From the NCBI GenBank assembly GCA_024689165.1, contig JAILDS010000105.1:1-7335 (forward strand): DNA of 7,335 nt, read 5' to 3'. Below the pieces are notes generated by a model, which worked only from the letters and a program-made list of their open reading frames with translations, made no database searches and was not told where the DNA came from. Position numbers and translations under genes: made by a program. The DNA comes from Clostridia bacterium (lineage in GTDB: Bacteria > Bacillota > Clostridia > Oscillospirales > Acutalibacteraceae). This document shows, piece after piece, positions 1-6,400 of this stretch (positions within the stretch are counted from its first letter, which is position 1; every line of letters begins with the position of its first letter).

Positions 1-338
1 TATCTGCCGTCAACGTCGGCGTCTGTTATTATAACAGCGGCTTCTGTCTCCGAGGCAATGAGCTCGAGAGCGTCGACGGAAGCTGTTTTTTCGCACGGGA
101 CGTTGATGTTGCCCGAAAGCTGTATAGCGAGGTATGATACAACGGTGGGAATGTCCGAATTCGACTGGACCATGATCCTCGAGCCGGAGGGGAGACCGAG
201 GCCTTTCAGGTGCTTAGCGAAGTTCTTTACCGCTCGATCGAGCTGAGCGTAGGTAATGGAACCCTTTTCGTCATAGATAGCAATCTTTTCGGGGTATTTC
301 TGCGCGTTGGAGCAAATAGTGCTTGCTACGGTACTCAT
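1..338 (-). CDS. AMP-binding (adenylate-forming) acyl/aminoacyl ligase, N-terminal part only
   Basis: The first 112 residues of an adenylate-forming enzyme are visible; the rest lies beyond the left edge. Members activate a carboxylic acid with ATP to an acyl-AMP and pass it to CoA or a carrier-protein thiol. The N-terminus has the family layout: a YPEKIAIYD segment near residue 15, then SITYAQLD (about 27-34), a helix ending in LKGLGLPSG, the strand RIMVQSNSD, and LAIQLSGNINVPCE, which matches the family's 'lA..l.GninvP' pattern. The ATP-binding P-loop and the A5-A10 motifs lie outside the window, so the substrate cannot be told. The ATG start is backed by GGAAAGG (347-353), 8 nt upstream, and a promoter behind it. 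A DltC-like carrier gene 2.6 kb away on the other strand makes a DltA-like or carrier-loading role plausible, but an acyl-CoA synthetase is equally possible. The family call is firm; the specificity is unknown. Confidence 0.86.
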   Translation of the reverse strand, partial: MSTVASTICSNAQKYPEKIAIYDEKGSITYAQLDRAVKNFAKHLKGLGLPSGSRIMVQSNSDIPTVVSYLAIQLSGNINVPCEKTASVDALELIASETEAAVIITDADVDGR

Positions 339-385
339 TTTACAAACCTTTCCGCGAGATGATCGCTGAACTGAAATCGGATAAT

Positions 386-414
386 ACTATACAGGTTATA
401 CTGAAAAAGCGCAA
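386..414 (-). promoter_or_regulatory. Sigma-A-type promoter of the AMP-binding ligase gene
   Basis: On the minus strand, TTGCGC (409-414) is followed after exactly 17 nt by TATAGT (386-391). Transcription would start near 379 and give a leader of about 40 nt before the ATG at 338. The promoter starts 8 bp past the hairpin that follows the permease gene, so the ligase seems to be a separate transcription unit. Read from sequence only. Confidence 0.6.
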
Positions 415-421
415 CACATTT

Positions 422-459
422 TTTTATCGGCTCCGCCGAAAATGACAGAGCCGATAAAA
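422..459 (-). terminator. 3' hairpin after the permease gene, probable terminator
   Basis: A perfect 12-bp inverted repeat (422-433 with 448-459) contains ATCGGCTC/GAGCCGAT plus A-U pairs at its base. In minus-strand RNA the stem extends by four pairs, two of them G-U, to 16 bp with a 6-nt ATTTTC loop. On the plus strand those two pairs would be C-A mismatches, so the structure favours minus-strand transcripts. It begins 15 nt after the permease stop and ends before the ligase promoter. The bases after the stem are A-rich, not a U tract, so it may act as a transcript-end stabiliser or a weak terminator. Confidence 0.55.
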
Positions 460-474
460 GAGATCTTTTTGTAT

Positions 475-1785
475 TTAGCCGGCAATAGGGTAAAGCAGGG
501 GAACTACGATGCTCAGGACGATTATCGCCATAAGAGTTATCGGTCCGGCATATTTTACGAAATCGCTGAATCTGTATTTCGCGACCATGGACATCGCTAT
601 CGTGCTGTTTGCAAGAGGAGTGGCGACCGCCATGGCGCCGCTTATGGTCAGACCGACCGCGAAGGCGTAGCTGTTGAAACCGAGCCTGCCTGTTACCGAG
701 AACACCACGGGAAGAACGATCGCGAGAACTGTGGAGTTCGACAGGAACTGAGTAAGGACGGTGACGAGGACAACGAGCGCGATGTAGAGGACGAGGGGTG
801 ATACATTCTCGCCGAACAGGCTGATGAACCAGTTTGCGAGAAGCTCGCCGCCGCCGCTGTTGTCAAGACCCGCGGCTATGCCGAGGCAGGCGCAGAACCA
901 GATACCGAGGTTCCAGTTGATGGACTTGATAGCCTTTTTATGGCTGATGCATCCGGTGAGCACGCAGAGGATCGCGGAAACAAGACTGATCATGCCGAGG
1001 TTGCAGTTCGGGATAAGTTTTTTGAGCTGGTCCGAGAAGATAAAGCCGAGGATCGTGAGGACGAAGATGACGATCATTATCGGCATTTTTTTCTGATTGG
1101 GAGCGGGAGCATTAACGTCTTCGCCTTCGGCAACGGGGATATCATTGTATTCGTCGCGCTTGCCCCAGATCTTTTTTCCGAGAGGATATCCGATAAAACC
1201 GACGTAAAGAACGAGAAGAAGGATGATTATACCGGTGGGGATAAGGAAGGTCGTGAATGAAAAGCCCATATCCTCGCCGAAGGTCTCCTGAAGGATGCCC
1301 TGCGCGGTCAGCTGGGGTGTGGAACCGACGAGGGTAGCGGCGCCGCCGATGACAGCCGCCATACCGACGGGAAGGACGACGTTCATGAACTTAATGTTCT
1401 TGTTGCCGGCGCAGATGCCAGTAAGAATGGCTATCATTATCGCAAAGGTCGCGATGTTGGAAAGAAATGCCGAGCAGACGGCTGTCAGCGCCGTGGCGAG
1501 CATGATGACGACCCTTTCATTGCCCCTGGCAAGATTAAGGACCTTCGTGCCGATAAGCTTTGCAAGACCGGTTTCAAAAGAGGCCTCTCCGACGACCATC
1601 ATCGAGCAGATAAGGACGATGATGTAGCCGCCGTAGTTCTTGAAGCCGTCCGCGAAAGTGACGGTGCCTGTGAGCACCATCGCTGAAAGGCCCAGAAGAG
1701 CGACGAGAGCCTGCGGAAGCTTGTTCCAGATGAACAGGACCACGCAGACTGCAAAGATGATAAGACTCATTACTGCAGGACTCAT
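475..1785 (-). CDS. SLC13/DASS-type (ion transporter superfamily) anion permease
   Basis: A 436-residue polytopic membrane protein of the SLC13 (divalent anion:Na+ symporter) kind, a family that imports di- and tricarboxylates or sulfate. About ten or more hydrophobic segments span the chain, with a soluble charged loop at about 203-233. The two-fold repeat of the superfamily is visible. Repeat one has LSNIATFAIM (108-117) and GGAATLVGSTPQL (147-159). Repeat two has LSNSTVLAIVLP (348-359) and AVATPLANSTIAMS (386-399). These match the helical hairpin tips that form the sodium and substrate sites. The usual SNT triplets read SNI (109-111) and SNS (349-351), so the coupling ion and substrate cannot be inferred safely. 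Length is normal and complete. The ATG at 1785 is preceded by AAAAGGAG (1798-1805), with a rather long 12-nt gap. The LysR gene ends 28 bp upstream, so the two are probably cotranscribed. The family call is firm; the substrate is unknown. Confidence 0.88.
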   Translation of the reverse strand: MSPAVMSLIIFAVCVVLFIWNKLPQALVALLGLSAMVLTGTVTFADGFKNYGGYIIVLICSMMVVGEASFETGLAKLIGTKVLNLARGNERVVIMLATALTAVCSAFLSNIATFAIMIAILTGICAGNKNIKFMNVVLPVGMAAVIGGAATLVGSTPQLTAQGILQETFGEDMGFSFTTFLIPTGIIILLLVLYVGFIGYPLGKKIWGKRDEYNDIPVAEGEDVNAPAPNQKKMPIMIVIFVLTILGFIFSDQLKKLIPNCNLGMISLVSAILCVLTGCISHKKAIKSINWNLGIWFCACLGIAAGLDNSGGGELLANWFISLFGENVSPLVLYIALVVLVTVLTQFLSNSTVLAIVLPVVFSVTGRLGFNSYAFAVGLTISGAMAVATPLANSTIAMSMVAKYRFSDFVKYAGPITLMAIIVLSIVVPLLYPIAG

Positions 1786-1813
1786 GATTGATGAACACTC
1801 CTTTTAATAATAA

Positions 1814-2716
1814 TCAGGTTTTGTCAATGGACTTCATTATTCTGATGATCTCAGTCATCGGTCGGGAACAATACTGTCCTTTTCTGCGGACCGCGATTAT
1901 TTTGCGGCGGGGAAGCTCCTGAACAAAAGAGTAGAAGCTGAGAGAATCGTCTTCCGTCATGTCGGCGCCGGAAGGTACGAGAGCGACTCCAAGTCCGTGT
2001 TTTACCATAGCGAGCTGCGTTTCGATACCGCAGCATGTCACGTGGGTGCTGAAGCTGATCTTTTCGTTACGGCACGTTTCGTCCAGAAGCCTCTGCATGA
2101 GGTAAAAATCGAAAAGTGTGATCACGTCCGCGCCGTCGAGGATCGAAAAATCCACTGCCGGGTGACGCCTTCCGGGAATGCTTTCGGTCTTGGGTGAAAG
2201 ATCCTTGGGAGCGGCGAGTATGATCTCCTCTGTCAGTATCTCATCCGAAACGAACAGGTGATCGTCCGCCGGGGCGGGAAGAACGCACAGATCGAAGTCG
2301 CCGTGGAGCAGTCCGTCAAGAAGGTTCGCGATAGGCTGTTCGTCAACGAAGACCCTTATGCCCGGATAGACCTTCCGGAACCTTCTCAGGCTCTCGGGCA
2401 TCAGAGTGATGGCCCTGTGTGAGGAAGTCCCGATTCGCAGAGTTCCGCTTTTGTCGTCGGAAATATCCTGAAGACTGAGCTTCATCTGCCGTTCGGCGTC
2501 GAGGATCTTTTTTCCGGCTTCGATGAATTCTCTGCCGGCGTCGGTAGGTTTGATCTCATTGCCGCTTCGGTCGAAAAGGACTGCGCCGACCTCCGCTTCG
2601 GTCTTTTTGAGATACTGCGAAAGGGAAGGCTGGGATATTCCGAGGATCTCGGCTGCGCGTGAGACAGACCTGACCGAGTCAAGCACCAGAGCGTAACGAA
2701 ATTGTTTCAGATTCAA
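1814..2716 (-). CDS. LysR-type transcriptional regulator (TTG start)
   Basis: A complete 300-residue LysR-family regulator, the typical length. Residues 1-65 form the winged helix-turn-helix: it opens MNLKQFRYAL, with the HTH at about 18-38 (SVSRAAEILGIS then QPSLSQYLKK) and the wing LFDRSGNEIKPTDAG. A linker helix follows, then the periplasmic-binding-protein-like effector domain from about residue 90 (GTLRIGTSS) to near the C-terminus, including HGLGVALVPSG. I chose TTG at 2716 over the upstream in-frame ATG at 2758. TTG sits 7 nt after a strong GGGAGGTG, and the protein then begins exactly where LysR proteins usually do. The ATG lies only about 8 nt from the predicted transcript start, has no ribosome binding site, and falls inside a dyad. 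The permease gene follows on the same strand after 28 bp and is the likely target. The effector is unknown, though a carboxylate or anion carried by the permease would fit. A vicinal Cys pair (THVTCCGIE) lies in the effector domain. Confidence 0.93.
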   Translation of the reverse strand: MNLKQFRYALVLDSVRSVSRAAEILGISQPSLSQYLKKTEAEVGAVLFDRSGNEIKPTDAGREFIEAGKKILDAERQMKLSLQDISDDKSGTLRIGTSSHRAITLMPESLRRFRKVYPGIRVFVDEQPIANLLDGLLHGDFDLCVLPAPADDHLFVSDEILTEEIILAAPKDLSPKTESIPGRRHPAVDFSILDGADVITLFDFYLMQRLLDETCRNEKISFSTHVTCCGIETQLAMVKHGLGVALVPSGADMTEDDSLSFYSFVQELPRRKIIAVRRKGQYCSRPMTEIIRIMKSIDKT

Positions 2717-2737
2717 CGGTTCACCTCCCGAAAGCCA

Positions 2738-2767
2738 GGTTATGTTTTGCCTATGCATAACATAACC
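2738..2767. promoter_or_regulatory. Dyad operator candidate at the lysR transcription start
   Basis: A perfect 9-bp inverted repeat, GGTTATGTT (2738-2746) and AACATAACC (2759-2767), has a 12-bp spacer. Inside it, TTATG and CATAA are also arranged as TTATG-N11-CATAA (2740-2760). Repeat units are 21 bp apart centre to centre, about two helical turns. It covers the predicted transcription start of the LysR gene, as expected for an autoregulatory LysR site. It could instead fold as a hairpin at the 5' end of the mRNA. Confidence 0.55.
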
Positions 2768-2772
2768 AAAAG

Positions 2773-2799
2773 ATTATAACGGATTTCTGTCGTTGTCAA
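2773..2799 (-). promoter_or_regulatory. Promoter of the LysR-permease operon
   Basis: On the minus strand, consensus TTGACA (2794-2799) and consensus TATAAT (2773-2778) are separated by 15 nt. That is shorter than the 17 nt optimum, and short spacers are often seen at regulated promoters. Predicted start is near 2766, at the edge of the 9-bp dyad. No terminator or second promoter is seen between the LysR gene and the permease gene. Confidence 0.6.
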
Positions 2800-2847
2800 G
2801 CCTTTTTCTGATTTTTTTCGGAATGTGTTTCGGATATGAAATTGTAG

Positions 2848-2877
2848 TTGACAAAGCCGTTTGTTATGGATTATTAT
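2848..2877 (+). promoter_or_regulatory. Promoter of the carrier-protein gene
   Basis: TTGACA (2848-2853) is followed after 18 nt by TATTAT (2872-2877), giving a leader of about 90 nt. The spacer contains GTTATG (2863-2868), the hexamer that also forms the dyad at the LysR gene. A second -10-like TATAAT at 2904-2909 has no good -35 at the right distance and may be incidental or an alternative start. Confidence 0.55.
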
Positions 2878-2973
2878 CGACCTGTCGGACGCAGCGGTTT
2901 TATTATAATGATAGAACAGGATAATTCGCCGTTCGAATAACGCTTAACATATCTATATCGGAGGTTTTTTGCG

Positions 2974-3207
2974 ATGAATGAGAAGATCATTGAAATACTT
3001 GAGGGTATCCACGATGGAGTAGACTACGCTTCCGCGACCGATCTTATCGACTCCGGGCTTCTTGACTCATTTGACGTGGTTTCGCTTATCGGCGAGCTTC
3101 AGGAGGAGTTCGACATCCAGATCACCATCAATGACATGGTTCCCGAGAACTTCAATTCCGTCGACGCTATCGCCGCTCTCATAAAGAGGATCGAGGACGA
3201 TATCTGA
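2974..3207 (+). CDS. Acyl/aminoacyl carrier protein, DltC-like
   Basis: A 77-residue acidic helical protein of the phosphopantetheine-binding carrier family. The attachment site is Ser32 in LLDSFDVVSLIGELQEEF. The DSF form (not the DSL of fatty-acid ACP), together with 'ELQEEFDIQI', resembles D-alanyl carrier protein DltC. The tail NFNSVDAIAALIKRIED matches the last carrier helix. It would hold an activated acyl or aminoacyl group as a thioester and needs a 4'-phosphopantetheinyl transferase and a partner ligase. A strong GGAGG (2960-2964) lies 9 nt before the ATG. The gene stands alone, with its own promoter upstream and a terminator 32 bp after the stop. No dltA, dltB or dltD adjoins it, though an AMP-binding ligase lies on the other strand at the left edge. 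Family is certain; assignment to DltC is tentative. Confidence 0.9.
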   Translation: MNEKIIEILEGIHDGVDYASATDLIDSGLLDSFDVVSLIGELQEEFDIQITINDMVPENFNSVDAIAALIKRIEDDI

Positions 3208-3239
3208 GTCTGACTTCCCGTTTGTTTTTATTCTTTTAC

Positions 3240-3269
3240 GGCAACGTCTTTCTGGCGTTGTCTTTTTTT
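3240..3269 (+). terminator. Rho-independent terminator after the carrier gene
   Basis: The stem GGCAACG (3240-3246) pairs with CGTTGTC (3256-3262), seven pairs including one G-U, around a 9-nt loop. Seven T residues (3263-3269) follow directly. It ends the carrier transcript before the rpoB promoter. Confidence 0.88.
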
Positions 3270-3336
3270 GTACTCCCGGCAGCGTGTTTAAAAAACTTTT
3301 TCCCATATTTGCACAACATTTGGCTATATTAAGCCG

Positions 3337-3365
3337 TTGACAAATTGCATGGCTGATTGTAATAT
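3337..3365 (+). promoter_or_regulatory. Promoter of rpoB
   Basis: Consensus TTGACA (3337-3342), a 17-nt spacer and TAATAT (3360-3365) form a near-ideal housekeeping promoter. An A/T-rich stretch (3289-3303) lies some 35 bp upstream, and a small GGCT/AGCC dyad (3322-3335) abuts the -35. Predicted start is near 3372, leaving a leader of about 100 nt. Confidence 0.78.
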
Positions 3366-3381
3366 TGAAAGTCCGTTATTA

Positions 3382-3462
3382 CACGGGTTTGCGCCTGCGT
3401 GATAAGGGGAGACGGGGTTTTTGCGGGCTCACGCCTGCCGGAAGCCCGAAATAAATCGGGAG
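3382..3462 (+). promoter_or_regulatory. Structured 5' leader of rpoB with competing hairpins
   Basis: Several mutually exclusive pairings are visible. (a) GCGGGC (3423-3428) with GCCTGC (3433-3438), a 4-nt loop. (b) CGGGCT (3424-3429) with AGCCCG (3443-3448). (c) CCCGA (3445-3449) with TCGGG (3456-3460), a 6-nt loop; this covers the first bases of the Shine-Dalgarno GGGAG (3458-3462). (d) GCGTGA (3397-3402) with TCACGC (3429-3434). Folding (a) leaves the CCCGA arm free to mask the ribosome binding site; folding (b) prevents that. Whether the switch is real, and what would control it, is inference. It matches no riboswitch class I recognise. Confidence 0.4.
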
Positions 3463-3471
3463 CGTTATGCG

Positions 3472-6400
3472 ATGAAAGAACTCAGGACGATACCCATCGG
3501 GAAAAAGTCGAGAAAGACTTTTTCCGTTACTCAGGACGTCATGGAGATGCCGAACCTTGTGGCGGTGCAGAAGGATTCATATAATTGGTTCCTTGAGCGC
3601 GGTCTGAACGAGGTCCTGCGCGACGTCGGCAAGATATCGGACTATACCGGAAAGATCTCGCTTGAATTCGTCGGTTTCCGTCTTTCGGATGAAACGAATT
3701 ATACGATCGCGGAGTGCAAGAAGCGCGACGCGACGTATTCGAAGCGGCTCTACGTCAAGGGAAGGCTCCGTACGAGCGAGCCGGACGCCGTAAAGGATGA
3801 GGACATCTATTTCGGCGATTTCCCGGTCATGACCGAGGGCGGCACTTTCGTTATCAACGGAGCAGAAAGGGTCATCATTTCACAGCTCGTCCGTTCACCG
3901 GGCTGCTACTACCTTATGCAGCGCGACAAGACCGGGCGCGGCCTGTTCAAATCCACGATCATACCCAACAGGGGAGCGTGGCTCGAATATGAGACCGACC
4001 CGAACAACATGTTCTTCGTCCGCATAGACAAAACGAGAAGGATCCCCGTCACCACTCTCATCAAGGCCCTGCACGTCTTCTCTTCCGAGGAGACGGCGGG
4101 TATCGACGTTTATCGCCCCGTCGTGCATCTCCCGAGCTCGTCGGGCGCGACCTTTGGCTCCGACGACGCTGTCGAAGCTTACCCGTTCATCGACCTTAAC
4201 CTCGGTGAGAACGACGACATTATAAGGCTCTTCGGCGCCTCTCCTCTTATCGAGGCTACGCTCGAAAAGGATGAGACGAAAAACTACGCTGACGCGATAT
4301 TCTCCGTTTACAGAAAGCTCCGCCCCGGTGAGCCGCCCACGATGGATACCGCCCGCCAGCAGATGCAGAACCTGTTCTTTGACGACAGGCGCTACGACAT
4401 CTCCAAGGTAGGAAGGTATAAATATAATAAGAAGCTCGGCTTCATCGACAGGATACGCGGATGCATCCTTGCTCCTGCCGATCCCGAGAACCCCGATATG
4501 CCGTACGTCAGCGCAATGACGGGCGAGCTTCTTACGCTCCCCGACGGTTCGCCTGTCGGCAACGGCACCGCCGTTGACGTCGAGGTCGCGAAGCTTATTG
4601 AGCAGGCGGGCATATCAAGGATAAACGTCTGGGCCGGAGAGACTCCCGTTACGGTCATTTCCAACGGCATGCTCGACGCGGCGGAGTATCTGCCGGAGTT
4701 CAGCGCCGCCGAGCTTTCCGAGCTCGGTATCGATGAAAAGGTCTGCGCCGCCGCGCTCAAGGTCATCCTTGACAACTGCTCCGGTAAAAAAGAGCTCAGA
4801 CGCGCGATCGAGCTAAACAAGAGCGTTCTCGTTCCCGCCCATATCACCGTTGACGATATCATCGCTTCGGTGAACTATATACTCTGCCTCTACGCGAGCA
4901 TAGACGCCAACGACGCCTCCATAGGCAGGATCGACGACATCGACCATCTCGGCAACCGCCGTATCCGTTCGGTCGGCGAGCTGCTCGCGAACCAGTTCCG
5001 CATCGGCTTCGCCCGGCTCGAAAGAGTCGTTCATGACAAGATGACGCTCCAGGCGCAGGATCCCGCAGGCATCACGCCGAGAGGTCTTGTCAACATCCGT
5101 CCCGTCGTAGCCGTTATCAAGGAATTCTTCGGCTCGTCCCAGCTTTCCCAGTTCATGGATCAGACAAACCCTCTTGCGGAGCTGACCAGCAAAAGGCGTA
5201 TCTCTGCCCTCGGACCCGGCGGTCTTTCCAGAGAACGCGCCGGTTTCGAGGTCCGCGACGTCCATTACAGCCATTACGGCAGGATGTGCCCGATCGAAAC
5301 GCCGGAAGGACCGAACATCGGTCTTATCTCCTGCCTTTCTACGTATGCTAGAGTAAATAAATACGGCTTCGTCGAGGCTCCGTACCGTTACGTGGACAAA
5401 TCGACGGGTATCGTCAGCAAAAAGATCAGATACATGACCGCCGATGAAGAGGATGAGTACATCATCGCCCAGGCGAACGAACCGCTCGACAGACGCAACC
5501 GTTTCAAGAACGCCAAGGTCCTCGCGCGGCGCAGGGACGAGTTTATCGAGGTCGAGCCGGATAAGGTCGACTATATGGACATTTCGCCCCTTATGGTCGT
5601 TTCCGCCGCCACCGCGATGATCCCGTTCCTTGAGCACGACGACGCCCACCGCGCGCTCATGGGTTCGAACATGCAGCGTCAGGCTGTTCCGCTGCTGACC
5701 ACCGAGTCGCCGATCGTCGGTACCGGCATGGAGCATAAGGCGGCCATCGATTCCCGTTCCGCCCTTGTCGCGGATTACTCCGGTACCGTCGTAAAAGTCA
5801 GCGCGGACACGATCTGCATAGCCCGCGACGGAGCCGGCACGATCGACGAATACAACCTTATCAAATTCCTCAGGTCCAACCAGGGCACCTGCATCAACCA
5901 GCGCCCGATCGTCAGCACCGGCGAGCACGTGGAGGCGGGCGAGGTCATCGCCGACGGTCCTTCTACCAACGAGGGCGAGATATCACTGGGCAGGAATATG
6001 CTCATAGGTTTCATGACGTGGGAAGGTTATAATTATGAGGACGCCGTCCTGCTCAACGAGCGCCTTGTCAGAGACGATACCTTTACCTCTATCCATATCG
6101 AAAAGTATGAATGCGAGGCCCGTGACACGAAGCTCGGGCCCGAAGACATAACCCGCGACATTCCCAACGTCGGCGACGACGCGCTCAAAGACCTTACCGA
6201 AGACGGTATAATCCGCATCGGCGCCGAGGTCAGGGCGGGCGATATCCTTGTCGGAAAGGTCACGCCCAAGGGCGAGACCGAGCTGACTGCCGAAGAGAGA
6301 CTGCTCAGAGCCATATTCGGCGAGAAAGCAAAAGAGGTCAGGGACACGTCCCTGAAGGTACCGCACGGTGAATACGGTATCGTCGTCGACGTCGAAGTTC

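Noticed and set aside
442..1627. Plus-strand open frames across the permease gene
   Set aside because: They are antisense to a clear membrane transporter and their translations show no domain or start signal.
2924..2938. ATTCG/CGAAT short dyad before the carrier gene
   Set aside because: Only five base pairs, with no link to a promoter element; chance is a sufficient explanation.
3399..3584. GTG-initiated frame in the rpoB leader running into rpoB
   Set aside because: No Shine-Dalgarno precedes it, and it overlaps the first 113 nt of rpoB in another frame. The two-codon ATG-CGA-TGA at 3467-3475 is likewise too short to claim as a leader peptide.
3904..3906. Cys145 in RSPGCYY where Val is common, considered as a rifampicin-site change
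   Set aside because: Counting from the motif, E. coli V146 and Q148 lie in the preceding VIVSQ segment, so this cysteine is not at a known resistance position.
4813..5928. A 371-codon open frame antisense to rpoB
   Set aside because: It lies wholly inside rpoB in the opposite direction, is rich in Asp, Arg and Val as G/C-ending codons read backwards usually are, and has no ribosome binding site or recognisable domain.
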